DNA of 64,000 nucleotides from Rhipidocladum racemiflorum (GCA_036346355.1 CM070581.1:5270001-5334000), one strand, 5' to 3'; numbered from the stretch's first letter, positions 13,277 through 25,729 are shown. The notes: generated by a model from the letters alone, not told the origin. Numbers and translations are program-made.

Positions 13277-14226
13277 TAGGGATGGCACCATGCCTATTCC
13301 CCGTTCTCCGTTGGGGAATTCTTCCTACTAGAGGACGGGGATGGAGGGATTATTGCCCCACGAGGATGCTAACGGCAAAATCCATCCTCATCGGGGGATC
13401 AGGGGTGGTCTGTTCCAACACTCTCTGTCTCTATTACCCGTTGGGACCCAGAAAGCCTATGACAAGTGGGCCCTTATATATGTCAAGCACTACAAACCCT
13501 AAACCGCACACAGTCGCGACCACCTTAGTTCTCTCCCCCATTCCCTAGTCCTCTCCTCCCTATTCCCTAACCCACAAACAGGTTGTAGTCGTTGCGCAAT
13601 CCTCTTGCCTCTTTCATCTCCTCACTCAGACTCATCGCCCCCATCTAGTCGCGAGTAGCCTCAGCGACACGGTCCACCCTCGTCTGCCATTGGCCTTCTC
13701 CTCCCGTTCATATTCAAGGTCAACCCTCGAGCACTTCTGCCCCCCGGCCCCCAACCTTCGTATCTAGCAAGCACTGACGACGCCGATCTCCAACCTCCAA
13801 TGATGCTAGCCGCCAAACACAAACGCGCACATGCCCTCATCCCTTGCTACATCGTCGGGTCTCCGCATCCTCCACTGCACGGCTCCAATATCCAAGTCCA
13901 ACTGTCACCTACCTCTGTCCTTAGGTCCTCTGCGATCTATGAATTGTGATGTGTTTTGTGAATCCGTGTTTTGTATTAGTAGATACATTGACGAAAACAT
14001 GATTGGATTTTTTTTTTCAAAGTTTTTTTTTTGCATATTTGGTTATTACAATAATGGTATTTATTTGATACGGTGCATTGCGCACACGATGCTACCACCT
14101 GCTATCGGGTGTGAGTCTCCGTAGGACCGATACCCCGACAGGGACGCGGAACGGAGTGATTTCACTCCCACGGGATGGGGGCGTTCCACCACTCCGTGCT
14201 GCTTAGGAAATCCATTGCCATCCCTA
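13277..14226. mobile_element. Non-autonomous hAT element, 950 bp
   Basis: Perfect 11-bp terminal inverted repeats (TAGGGATGGCA at the left; TGCCATCCCTA at the right, with one base of slack in the inner arm) are flanked by an exact 8-bp duplication CTCCCAAG (13269-13276 and 14227-14234). No transposase is encoded. The interior from about 13540 to 13930 is pyrimidine- and GC-rich and resembles a captured gene 5' region, as in the hAT at 1031. The duplication and termini are seen directly; capture is inference. Confidence 0.85.
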
Positions 14227-14234
14227 CTCCCAAG

Positions 14235-15078
14235 GGATAGTCTTGGCACATTGAACAAGAGTCCAAAATAATCAGCACCTCAGAGTTTCTACACCTAAAC
14301 AGGCAGGGCATCTAACCTGAAATTAGGTCATGCACCGATTGTTCCAGAACAACAGTGACATCCCCTATTTAGAAAGATCTAAGAAATTTATTTATGTGAC
14401 TTCTGTCTTCTTTTCAATCAAATGTATCTTGTCTTGTAAATTATACCGCTCATGCATAGCTGATACCAATAAATGAAGAGGAAATGGTCCCCCGATTTCT
14501 TTTTATATATTCTTCTCCTTGTTCTTTAATAATTTTGCCAAAACCAATTCCCAAAAATCTAGGTCTTGCTGTTGACCGACATTTTGTTTCTTGTTGAGAA
14601 AACGAGTAACTGCTAAAAAGCAATACTATGAGCAAAACAGTAACTCCCAAATCATGACGCAACCTCACATCCCTCCGTTAGCATCTTCCATTCGTACTGT
14701 CTAAAATCGTAATGGTGCAATAGCTAAGGAGCCAGAGGAGTCGTTGGCACATTAAGCTGACATATCAGTCGATGCAGTCCCTTTCATCTCAGGTCATTAG
14801 ATTCTGGCTCAAGATTTCTAACTAACTTTGATTTATCCATTACTTTGGCTTTGTTTATAGGTTCGTTTGATGTAATTCTGACAACTTCCTTTATTTTTAA
14901 GGAAAGAAAAACCTCATTACAACTTTCACCGATCCAATTGAATGCATAAATGAAATTTAATTTTTTGTTTGACAATTCATGATAGTTTAGTTGCCATTGA
15001 TGTATTAACAAAATTAAGTCCTAGACAAGTGATATGATGTAAGTATGACTTCAACAGATAGATGTGGGAAGGCCTATA
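14235..15078. other. Spacer, nothing recognised
   Basis: No credible coding frame, RNA gene or transposon terminus was found between the second hAT element and the Helitron at 15079. Confidence 0.5.
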
Positions 15079-15352
15079 TCTCTACTATTCTAAAGCAGCA
15101 CTTGGTGGCAGTGGTCCGTTCTTTCCATATCATTAATTGCCGTTTAATTGCCTTGCTTAATTGCTCTACTTAATTGCCCTGTTTAATTGCTCTACGCAAG
15201 AAACGAAGCGTTGCTTTAATTAGCCAGCTTTCGCAAGAAACGAAGCGTTAAAGATAGATGTTTGATCTTGTGAAATAATTTTTTTTATTTTTTAATATTT
15301 ATTTTTCGTTATCAATTTTGTTTTTCGTAGCAACGCACAGGCATGTAACTAG
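15079..15352 (+). mobile_element. Short non-autonomous Helitron (H2)
   Basis: Starts TCTCTACTATTCTAAAGC after an A and ends GTAACTAG before a T, the Helitron signature. The interior repeats a TTAATTGC motif several times and carries the AAGAAACGAAGCGTT block twice. It shares its body with the copies at 2279 and 46816. No protein is encoded. Confidence 0.8.
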
Positions 15353-17516
15353 TATAATATAATGAGCAGTGCTTTTTTACTTCATTCTGATGCATAAAGC
15401 TTTGGTAGCGCACCAAAAACAGTAAATGTGTATGCTTAATTTAACTGCTAATTGTGTTAATGAGATCGCAATGTTTCACCTCCTCTTTAGCTTTTCTTAA
15501 AGTAGGTCAACTCTAGCCTCCAGGACAGGGGTTGATCACCTGCCTTGTAGCACTGCAGATGCTGAGTGGCCATGCTTGCTTTGTTGGTAGCATTGTTGAG
15601 CAGCAATTATGAACCCATTGTACGAAATAGCTAAGCCAAAAACAAAAGTATTTGGAGCTTTTGTTCAACTAGCTTTAGGTCTAAACAATAATCCGAGTTT
15701 AGGGTCCTTTAATCCAGATGTCAGCTATCCAACACTCATGTGGCAACTTACACAGCAATTGGAACACTATTATGTTGGTGTTGCCACTTGTTCCTTGAAT
15801 AATTATTAGGTATCAAACTTCTTCACAAGGTCCAATTTCTCAAGAAGAAAGGAGTACATCTTGTGCCATTAAAAATGAGGGGGCTGCATCTCTCAATGGA
15901 ACACTGGTTGGTGATTCCAAACAATTGATTAAAGAAACCAGACACCATTTTTTGAGGCCTGAGCAGAGCTTAGCACACAGCAAGGGGTCAAAGAGGCGAC
16001 AAACAACTGTACTAATCTCAACAAGCAATACTGCTCATGATACATTGACATTCTTCAGTACAGTACTCTACTACTTGCATGCCTGCCACTGTCAAGTCTG
16101 TCAGCTTGGCCTCCTGATCTGTCATCTGATTCTAAGCTTCTTAATTAGTTCCATCTCCTGTCCCATAACCCTGCATATGATACTATGTCCTGTACAGCTC
16201 TGGTATTTGACTTTTGTACAGTATAAAAGCAAGTAAACAATAGTTGATTCATACTTACAGATAGGTGCCTCGTGTATAATCTATTTCGAAACATACACTT
16301 GTGCAGTTGTGCTTAACAATCTGTACCATCATATGCTATCTTCATAAAATCTGTGTTTCCATTCTTCTTCTAGGCATTTAATTAACCAGCCGACACTAGG
16401 ACAAAGATGGAGAGTGACTAAAGTGTTCTTCCTTGCAATTTTTTTAATGGAAAGCTGCTAGTGCTCTGGTTTGGAGGTCTTGCTTTGTGCTCTTTTAAAC
16501 ATATCTTAAGATGGACAAATCATGCGTCCATTTGTCTAGTCTCCTTGTCCCCTCCTGAGTTTTGATTGATTAATCTGCTAGGGCCGAGCTTTAAGATTCG
16601 TGTCTATCGTAGGATTTTTTAGAACTGTCACTCATGTTGCCCTTCTCACTTCGCAGATGTCAGAAGTGATAGCAAAGCTGAACGTGTCACTCGGCTGGGA
16701 GTTTGGGATCATCTGGTGCGCAATAGCTTTGGATAATCTAGAGCCTGCACCTAAGCATATAAGCAAACCATTTTTTAAAAAGCATCATGATTAAATTCTA
16801 AATTAGTAGGAGTAGCTCCGTTGACGCCCTTTGGAAAGCGTTCAGTCCTGTGTATGCTGATGAAGTAATGATAGATCAATAATGGATGATCGGAGATTAG
16901 TAGTAGTACCATTGATGCACACAAAACTTCCCTAACGAGTCAGGCGACTCGTTTCTGACGAACATAATCAATTCCGGACATGGTAGAGATTAGGGTTCCC
17001 AAAATCTTCCATAATCAAGCGATAATCGCGAAAATCAGGTGTATCGAGTCGTTTGGTTTATGAAATCGATCGGTAAACCGATCAAATTCAAATTTTAAAA
17101 ATTCAAAAATTAAAAAAAAACTATCCAAAAGCTCTATAAAATTAGTATTGATAGGGTTTTGACATTTGGAATGAATTTTTTTTGAAAATCGAATTTGTGG
17201 AACGTTTTGAGCCAAAATCGAATATATACAAAATAGAAAAGGAAAACAAAATTAAAAAGCATAGTATGGCCTGCAGCCCATCCAGCCCAAAACCCATCCG
17301 GCCCATGAACTTACCCAGGTATTTAACGCTCCAACCACCATTTCGACACTCCCAATGCCTATCCCGACACTCCTCTCCATTCCTCGAATAGTACCGTGCC
17401 ACCGCCGACTCTCTTTTCGTCGCCTCCGCCACGAAGGCAATGTTTCATTCGTATGTTTCATTTCATTGCAACTCGATTTTTTTATTAACATAGCGTTCAT
17501 GTAGGTTCAACATGGT
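15353..17516. other. Spacer with a possible gene fragment
   Basis: Apart from the candidate fragment at 15810-16736 there is no recognisable gene. From about 16960 to 17510 the sequence is AT-rich with motifs such as AATCGATCGGTAAACCGATC; no element boundary was resolved. The right end is the duplication ATGTG that precedes the long LTR. Confidence 0.4.
15810..16736 (+). pseudogene. Unidentified spliced gene fragment (candidate)
   Basis: After a good acceptor (AATTATTAG at 15801-15809) a frame stays open to about 16236, encoding a Ser/Thr/Gln-rich segment with a basic patch near SKGSKRRQTT. A second acceptor (TTCGCAG ending at 16656) precedes a short frame ending at a TAA (16734-16736) with GVWDHLVRNSFG at its tail. 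I do not recognise the protein. It could be the 3' exons of a captured or decayed gene, or chance. No promoter or start was identified. Confidence 0.25.
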
Positions 17517-17521
17517 ATGTG

Positions 17522-19753
17522 TGTAATACCCTGAGAAAATACCAAAAATGAAATGAAGTAGCTCATTGTGCTTTTGAGTGCATTTTTGTTTTTCTTCTAA
17601 ATTTCATAGAATAAAATCTTAATTTACAAAAACTTGTTCAAATGAACCAAAAGTTGTAAAATCACTAAACAACCCAGTGTAGAGAATAATTTTATAAAAT
17701 ATTAGCATTCAAGAGATGAATAAATATGAATTTTTCATAATGTTTGCATAGCATGCAAGCACTCTAAAAATTCAATTAAAAGAATAAAAGTTGCATAATT
17801 TGAGGAATTTTAGTTTGAATTCACCAACCCAAACTGAATGAAACTGAGTGCATTTGAAGCTCCACTCGATGGTCTTTCTGCACAAAAATTTTTAGACAAT
17901 TTCGAGTCACTCAAAGACATGGAATCGTAGTCCAAAAACCAACCAACAAAACTGCATTGAATGCGCTCTTGCAGTATGCATACCAGCCGTTCGATGAATT
18001 GATGCATCCTATATATCGTCACGTCATACACCACCATTGCCTCCCTCACTGCCTCCGCCCATACAAATGGTCGTCGCCCTGCCATCCAAGCCCTCACGCC
18101 GTCATCGTCCCACCACGCACGGGCGTGATGCGTGCCACGCGTGCATGTGAGCAAAGCACAGCCACCATGCGTTTGCCGCGCCTGGGCCTCACCAGCTTCA
18201 CAACTTCTGCATTTAAGACATGCAACGGCCGTGCGACGCACTCGCTCGCCTCGCTTACCCTGGTTGCCTCATCGAGCTTGTTGTTCGAATGGAGAAAACA
18301 AGAGCACGGGCAGCGCTGCGAGCACGACCCCAAGTAGCACGACGTCGGGTGAGCTCATGAGCAACACGTCGTCGCGTAAAGTCGCTCTTCAAGCTCCTAA
18401 CCTTGCTTTTCCCCTCTCCATTGCAGTCCCCGATGGCCGGAGAACTCCGCTGCATAGCCCCACCTTCACCTCACCATTGCCGACCAAGCTGCTTCTACGT
18501 TCTGAAGAAGTGAGGTGGGTAAGCCTCAAATATTTTTTGCATGCCACTTTGTCACAAAGCAACTCAAGCCGAGTTGGCTAGAGGCACTAAAACCCGGTCA
18601 CAAGATCATGTGTTTGAACCCTAGTCTAGCCGCTCATGTTGATTTTTCCTCCAATTTTTTGTTGCCTCTTGTAGATCACCTTAAATAAATTACCTAGCCT
18701 CTAAGTCACAAGCAAGGCTATAGCCCAATGGTGAGTGCGTTGTGTATGAATAAGGAGGTTTAGACTTCAAATTCCAGCTTAGCCATTTTTTTATTTTTGT
18801 TCTATTTATTTCATCTTTTTATATCTTTTGCTAGGAAGGTCTAAATGAAGTAAACTCAGTTTCTGAATCCGTGTTAAATCATAAGGAAAACCATTTTTTA
18901 TTTTTGTTCTATTTATTTCATCTTTTTATATGTTTTGCTAGCAAGGTCTAAATGAAGTAAACTCAGTTTCTGAATTCGTGTTAAATCATATGGATTCAGA
19001 ATATGCAATAAAATTTATATGTTAAATCATTTTAATCAAGTTTGTTTAAAGTCATTTTTATGTACTATGTAGCAACTATGCAAACCATAACTCCAAAAAT
19101 TATAAAATAATTTTCACATGTTCTTCAGGTCATTAATGTTCCATTTTTGCAAAAACATTTATGAATGAACCTAGTTTGAATCAAAAAGTGAATATAGAAA
19201 GCCTCTCTTGCATACAAAAATCAAACAGTTAAAATGTGGATCAAATGAACTCAAATTTAGGTAAAAACCAGTTTAGTTACACTCTTAAGGTCACAAGGAT
19301 ACCAAACATATAAAAATATTTAAAGCTTTGCCATAGTTTGCATTAAAGGTTCAATAAATCGAAGTTCCAATACTTGAATAGTTAGAATAGTCGTAACTTT
19401 CACAAACGAACTCAAAATTTAATGAAACCAAATTGTAGGACCTTGAAAAGTGATACCCTTCCTAGTTATACAAAAATAATTTATGTTTACGCAATGTTGA
19501 ACTAAATCCATATAAGGCATTAATGTTCATTTATATGAAAAATGGTTAAAAGTGAAATATCGTGGAACCAACTTTAAAACACTCTTTGAGATACCCCCTG
19601 CTAGTGCCTGAAAAACAGTTAGATAATCTTATAAGGTGCTATCGCAAATATAAAGCAAAAACTGAGCCATTATCGTGTAGATTTTAGAAATACTTAAGCC
19701 TTTTTGGCAGCCCGTAAAATATCTTGTCTAAATGTAAATTTTAGGAAGAACAT
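17522..19753 (+). mobile_element. Long LTR 'C', left part (interrupted by Tat)
   Basis: Begins TGTAATACCCTGAG, close to the start of LTR A (TGTAACATTCTCG), and is preceded by ATGTG (17517-17521). It is cut at 19754 by the Tat element; the 5-bp AACAT duplication shows that the sequence at 34078 is its continuation. Homology to LTR A is clearest in the right part. No protein gene is seen here. It contains a 108-bp tandem duplication (18783-18991) and two tRNA-like A/B-box stretches (about 18570-18650 and 18728-18780). Confidence 0.6.
18783..18991. repeat. Tandem duplication, 108-bp period
   Basis: Two adjacent copies (18783-18890 and 18891-18991) differ at only a few positions, for example TATATCTTTTGC versus TATATGTTTTGC. 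The high similarity indicates a recent local duplication inside the left part of LTR C. Confidence 0.85.
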
Positions 19754-20669
19754 TGTCGGTGTTTCGTGCACCGGCAATACGAATTTGTGGTCGGATGGGG
19801 TCGCGCGCTCCCTCTCCCCGAATGGTCGACTCAAGGAGCCAGGTGATGTATACTGGTTCGGGCTGAACGTCCCTACTCCAGTTCGTTCGGTGTGGGTGTA
19901 TTGATCTTTGGGCGATGAACGAGAGGTATACAAGCGAGGCAGGGAGTCGGTCGACCGATCCCTCGGTGTTTTTGCTAGGGAGTTGCGGCTACCTAGAAGA
20001 CTGTTTTTTCCATCGCCCCTCCCTCTCGGGCCCTGCCTCTCCTTATATAGACGGAGGAGGCAGGTTACACGGGAGTTTGGGAAAACCGCGAGGGAAGGGG
20101 GCCTGCGTGTCTCGGAATCCGGTTTCTGTCTTGTCCGACTGACCCCTGCCCGTCCCGAGGCAGGGTTGGTGGCTCTGTGATGAGTGGTCTTGCGTAGTGC
20201 TGTCTGGATGACGTATCGCGTGGTGCTCCTGTCAGCCTCGGTGGCTTTAATGGCGCTTGACTTTACCCTGGGCCTCGGGAGTGGGCGTATTCTTCTGCGG
20301 TGTGCCAGGCGATGGGACGGGGGCTTGACTTCTTCGGTGGCTCCTCTGACAGTCTTGGGAAGGAGCCGCCTACCCTGGTACGGACGCCAGGGGACGCTGC
20401 GCACAAGGCAGCGGTCTGACTCCGGCGTGGGCCCTGCTGGCTTGTACGCGAGTGGAGCTTGCTGACCGCGAGCTTCAACATTGGGCGATCGGAGCCCGCC
20501 GACCGCCCGGGATCGGAGTCCGCCGACCGTCCAGGGCGGGTCCTGCACAGGTCGGGGTTCGCTCTTCGCGGCCCAAGTACCTTTCGGCAGTGCTGGGCCT
20601 TCGCCGCGGTTGGTCAGCCCGTTCGCGTTTTCGGGCTGATGGGGGTACCCATGGTACGGGTACTCGTCA
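19754..20669 (-). repeat. 3' LTR of the Tat element
   Basis: 916 bp, beginning TGTCGGTGTTTCG and ending GGTACTCGTCA on the plus strand. It matches 33157-34072 without a visible difference over about the first 408 bp (R/U5 side), then with about 22 differences over the remaining 508 bp (U3 side). The TATA motif of this copy is at 20041-20050. Confidence 0.95.
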
Positions 20670-20670
20670 C

Positions 20671-21050
20671 GGTAGCCCCCGAACCCCCGAGCGGGTCGGA
20701 GAGCCGGTCGGGGGGTTAGCCCTTCGGGAGTAGCCGTCGACCCGGAGGTCGGCGGCACTAGGTCGGCGCGACTACTTGGGAGCCGCGCTAGCCAAAAAAG
20801 AGCCCGGGTGCGCGCGAGCGCACCCGGTGGGTGTAGCCCCCGAGCCCCCGAGCGGGTCGGAGAGCCGGTCGGGGGTTTAGCCCGGCGATGGTAGCCGTCG
20901 GCCCGGAGGTCGGCGGTGCTTGGTTGGCGCGACCGCTTGGGAGCCGTGCCAGCCTAAAAAAGAACCCGGGTGCGCGCGAGCGCACCCGGTGGGTGTAGCC
21001 CCCGAGCCCCCGAGCGGGTCGGAGAGCCGGTCGGGGGTTTAGCCCTGTCG
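20671..21050 (-). repeat. Tandem 161-bp repeats holding the polypurine tract
   Basis: The block GTAGCCCCCGAGCCCCCGAG begins at about 20672, 20833 and 20995, so the 161-162 bp unit is present about 2.3 times. On the element's coding strand the first copy gives the purine-rich CGGGGGCTACCG directly before the 3' LTR, the expected polypurine tract; the other copies are extra. Each full unit also holds a perfect 10-bp inverted repeat around GCGA (20804-20827 and 20966-20989). Confidence 0.8.
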
Positions 21051-22087
21051 GACTCTGGCAGGCCACGTCGTTCGTGGGCCCTTAGAGTCGGTTGAGCGAA
21101 CGCACGTTTACCTTCGTCGGTTTGAATGTCGTGCTCGTGCGATAGGGGTGGATAACGAGCCAGTTGAACTTTTTTTTGAGCTTTCTTCGACACTGATTTA
21201 TTCTTATTTATTATAGTCTCCTGTATTGTTTGAGACCCAACTTCGAACCGAGCTTAACGAGCCGAGCCTAACGAGCCGAGCCGAAGTTGACTCTTGTTTC
21301 AAATCAACTAATTTTTATTTTAAAAGAAAAATAAATGTAATCAGAGCAATTTTGAAACGAGCTACCGAGCCAGCTCAACGAGCTTTTTTTCCAGCCCTAT
21401 CGTGCGAGCTACTGTCGGGCAATCCGAGTGGAACCTTGGCGATCTCCCTCGAGGGGGATCATTTCCAAGCGGACGTAGCTCCCGGCGCGGGCGTCCGACC
21501 CGCTGTGGGGCGTTCCATAAAAACCTTTCCTTACTCATCCCGCGTTGGGCTGCCGGGTCGTCCGCCGACCCGGAGCGCGGCTGGCCGCCACTCATCGATG
21601 AGCTCCGCGGGAGAGTGTGAGGTATGGTCTCAGACGCGGGCCACAGTGATTGGGTCGTCCGTCGACCCATCGAGAGGCCCTCCGGGGGCTCACTGCGACC
21701 CGCCCCTCGCTCTATTTTACATGTTGGGGCGGCTTTCATTCCAGCTGGCTGGATTCGGCCTTCGTAACCCTCAGCACGGTGCCGGGCCTCGGGCGCGAGC
21801 CCGTAGGCCGCTTGCTCTCCCGAGGCCGGGCGGCCCAGTGGGCCGTTTTCATACTTTTCTTGGCATGGGGCGCCCTGGCCCGTTGCAGCCGGCGGGGTCT
21901 GTGATGCTGCGCGGCGTGTGGCGCGAGGCGGCCATCCTGTCGGAGCAGTTAATGCTTAGTGGGATTTAACTGGGCGCACGCGTTACCGAGTAGTGGGCGT
22001 GGTGGCGGCCGACGGCCAGGATCGCGCTTGGCCCGCGTGAGGAGGCGTCGGTTGGGTACGGAGGCGCGTCTGTTCCCGCCAGGCGCC

Positions 22088-22094
22088 TATAAAG
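22088..22094 (+). promoter_or_regulatory. TATA box of antisense unit 1
   Basis: TATAAAG in a GCGCC-rich context, 139 bp before the ATG at 22233 and on the strand opposite to gag-pol. Position and sequence fit a plant core promoter; activity is inference. Confidence 0.5.
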
Positions 22095-22232
22095 GAAGGA
22101 GCGGGCGGCGTGGAGGGAGCAAAGCCTTCTGCTCGCGTCCTCTGCAAAAGGAAAAGGAGAGAAAACGCAAGGGAAGAAGAAAAGCTTCCTGCTTCGTCGC
22201 GCCGTCCTCCGCTCTCCTACGCACATTCGGGG

Positions 22233-25200
22233 ATGTCGTTGACCCCGCACTCGGCCGCGGCGGGTCGCTACCTCGGCTTGGAGAGGAAGGAGCTCCTTCC
22301 CCATGCCTCGGATCCGTGGCCGGGTGTGCCGGCCGACCGAGGTCCCCAAACCGAAGATTTACGAGATAGTCTCGCTGGCGGCCTTCTACGAGCGGGGTTT
22401 CGGCCTCCCACTCCACCCGTTCGTCCGGGGGCTACTGCACTACTACGGGGGGGAAGTTCATCACCTGAACCCGAATGGAGTCCTCCACATCGCGGTCTTC
22501 ATGACGTTGTGCGAGGCTTTTCTGGGGATCGAACCCCACTGGGGGCTCTGGCGCCACTTCTTCTTCGCGATTCCGCCATCGGATGCCACCGGCCTCCTCG
22601 GCGCTCTGGCGATCCAACTGCGCAACCACCGCAAGTCGTCCTACATCGATGTGAAGCTGCCGATGTCCAACCGGGGGTGGCACAGCGAGTGGTTCTACGT
22701 CCGGAACATTGGCAACAAAGGTTCCGCCCTTCTGGGAATTTACCGACGCCGCATCCTTGCCGGACCTCGGGTCCTGACGTGAGGGACCGGCGAAGGTGGA
22801 TGCGATCCTTGGAAAGCTTCGCGGACTGGCGCGGGGCCTGGCGAGCAAGGTGGTCCTCAAGATGCGTTCATGGAGAGGCGCATCCAACCCCTCAAGGATC
22901 GGCCGCCCCATGTTCGAGTACATCGGACCGACCGACCGCAAGGTCGTCGAGCGAGCTTCCCCGTCGAAGGTCCTCGCGTGTGGCCGCAGCTTTCCATCGC
23001 GGAGATACCGGAGCCACGGGCGAGGGCGCTGCGCTGCTTCTCGGCGCTAATCCGCAGAACTTGGTACGCCTGGTGGCTCGCTTGCTTTTGCTTCGCTCTG
23101 CTCCTTCGCCCCTTACCCGAGCGCGTTCTTGCGAGGCTCGGTGGCTTGATCTCCGCCCCTTGCTTCCGGGGGAAAAGGAGGCGAGAGCGGTCGTGCGCCT
23201 TGCAACGGAGCGGCGCGACGCCGCCCTCCTGGCGAAGAAGGAGGCCACGAAGGTGCGGAAGAGGAAAGAGCGCCATGGATCGGCGCTACAAGCAGGAGGT
23301 CTCTGACGAGACTTTGAGTGACGGCGACGAAGAGTCGTCGTCGAGCGAGGGGGGAGAGGTTGCCGGAGGCGACTCTGGCGGCTGCGACGCGGGTTCCAGC
23401 CGCGGGGCCGGCGACCGTGGTTCCTCGGAAGAAACCGCGGGCGCAGGGTATATCCTGAGGATGCGCAGACCCCTCACGCCTCCTCGCGGGGGCCCGGCAA
23501 AAAGGGCACGTCAGGTGCCGGTTGTTCGCTCCTCTCGGTAAGTGATTTATGCGCCCCCAGTTTGGTCCTTTCTGGTGTTTCTTCCTTCGCAATTCCCGAC
23601 CGATCACAGCGCAGGGGGCTCACCAAATACCGGAGGGCGCCGAGTCCCACTTCTGGCGGTGAGGAACCGCACTCTTCCAGTCCCGTCGCTGGATGGCGCG
23701 CGGCCGTCGGAGCGGGGTCTCTGATCGCCTCCCGCGCAGGTTTGTTGGTGAGGGACGCCGCCGGAGGGAGCGCTGGGCCGCTGCCGCCCCGACAATGCAG
23801 AGGAAGCTCACTGGCGCGCTCGCCGCGCCATTGCCTGGTGAGACCCGCGAGGTCCTGCCGCCACCCGGGGGGGCTGCGACCGCTACCGTCCGTAGTATCG
23901 ACGGGAGACGTTCCGCCATCCTTGCCTTCCCCGTCTTCGCCGATCATGGGTCGGCGCGACCGCCACGGGAAGTATCGATTTATGCGGCGTTCGTGACACC
24001 GGCGGAACGAGTTCGCCGCTTCGCTGCCGGGCCACCGCCGCTTCGCGGTCCAAGTGTTCTTTGGAGGAGGACGCGATCGGCCGCTGCAGACGTTCGGCAG
24101 CGGGAAGTTGAGACAGCGGCGATTCATTGCCGCCGTCTTGGCCCGCCCGACCGGCCGGAGGGCCCGCGTTCGTTCTGGACGACGAGGCAGAACGCGCGGA
24201 TTGGAACGCTTTGGAGGAGGAGATGGGGAGGATCCACGCCGACCTCAATCGCGCCGTTGACGCCGCGTCCAGGGCGAGAAAATCCATTGCTCAGGAGTCC
24301 CGCTCGGCCAGATCGGTAAGCCTGTCGGGGATTTGTCTTTCGTGCATCTCTCGACCGGGAAACGGAGACTGACCGGGCAGGTACTTGCAGCGCTTGACAT
24401 CCCGGGCGGTGGACAAGTCGATGTTCCTCCGGCATTTGCACAGCCGGGGGAGTGCCATAGGGGAAGAGCTGCTCGACGCCCGGAGGGCGCTTGTCGCCGA
24501 GCAAGGAAGGGCCGCCACGGCTGGTCAGCGGCTGGGGGAAGTCACTGAAGCCTTGCGGGAGGCTCAGCGACTTGTGGAGTCGTTGACCGTTGAGGGAGAG
24601 AGGGCCAGGTCGTCCCTGGCGGATGCTGAAGCGGCCAAGACTTCTGCGGTCCGCTGAAGGATCCTTCGAGGCGGAGGCCGCCCTCCTCCGAGAGGAATGC
24701 GAGTCGGCCAGCAGGAGGCCGACCGGCTCACGAGCGGGATCTTGCTCGGGGGGAGCTCGCGACGGCGAGGGAGCTTGCTGACCGCGCCGCGTCCGATCGA
24801 GAAGCGCGTGCCAAGGTCGAGGAGGAACTTCGCGCCAAAGAGGCCTCCGTGGCCGGTGAGTAGTTCAACCCCTTGGGAGCCATTGCAACGGGCGTCTTCT
24901 GACGCTGTTTTTGTCCCTGTAGAGCTGCGAAAAAGCCTTAGTGACGCGCTGGAGTCGCGAAGGGTGGCGGTGGAGAAACGGGATGCGGCGGTCGAGTCAT
25001 GTGACTCGGCCCTTAGGGACAAGCGGGTGGCGGAGAGGGACGCGGCCGATACGACGGCCGAGCCGACGGCCCTCCATGTGGGCATCCAGGCCTGCGATCG
25101 GGCCGGCTTACTCGGCCCCCGCCATCCCCGCCATACTTGGATGGGTCCTGGCGCGTCGAGGCGTCGATGCGGGAAGCGGCGGTGCTTGGCGCTTCCTCGG

Positions 25201-25458
25201 CCCTGGTCAACACCGTCTCTTATTCTGACGGCGTCGACCTTGAGGTGGTTGGGAGCGGCGTTGTCGCCGACCGGCGATGAAGAAGTCGACGCATTCATGG
25301 CCCGGTCGATCCGTGCGCCTAAGAGATTGCCCGCCGAATCTCGCCATGAAATCCTCCATCGGAAGGAGGAGATGATTAGTTTCCTATTTTTTGCTTTTTG
25401 TAGTGCATGTAATGAACATGATTGCCCTAATCGAGTTCGACGTGTCGGGTTGCTTTAA
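22233..25458 (+). pseudogene. Antisense gypsy-type 'transposase_28' gene, frameshifted
   Basis: Lies antisense to gag-pol in the 3' region. The N-terminal frame (about 22233-22305) and the next one (22303-22782) together carry the conserved core of the plant domain annotated as putative gypsy-type transposon (Transposase_28), with motifs GFGLPLHPFVRGLLHYYG, LNPNGVLHIAVFMTLCEAF and FLGIEPHWGLWRHFFF. Downstream, related pieces continue in other frames (VDAILGKL..., ERRIQPLKDR...), then an acidic region (23280-23480) and a heptad-like Ala/Glu/Arg stretch (24385-24657) typical of the coiled-coil tail of these proteins. At least three frame changes make this a pseudogene unless introns rescue them. 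Function in the family is unknown; the name does not prove transposase activity. Confidence 0.7.
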
Positions 25459-25729
25459 GTTATTTTGCCCGCTCTACCCTGCGTGCTTCCTCCGTGAATT
25501 TGGGCAATCTTACGATCAGAGCTACAGGGCCCGCGGGGGTGCCCTGAAAGCGTAGGTGTTGCTTCAACTCCGTCCGAAGAGATCACGGGATAGGACAAGC
25601 TATCTCGAGCGATGGCTTTGTGGAGGAGAGGTGCCTAGGTCGGACCGCCTCCTTCGCGAAGCTTGCGCTTGGTGGGTTGGAACGCTGACCTGAGTGGGGG
25701 TGCTTCGACCGTCCCTAGCGTCTCTTGCT

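Noticed and set aside
19694..20758. 354-codon frame, repeated at 33082-34119
   Set aside because: It is the LTR sequence itself read through in GC-rich DNA; both copies exist only because the LTR is duplicated.
21226..21969. 247-codon plus-strand frame
   Set aside because: GC-rich region upstream of the antisense TATA box; no start context, domain or conservation seen.
22110..23306. A single 398-codon antisense protein
   Set aside because: The Transposase_28 motifs are in another frame; most of this frame is a shadow of it.
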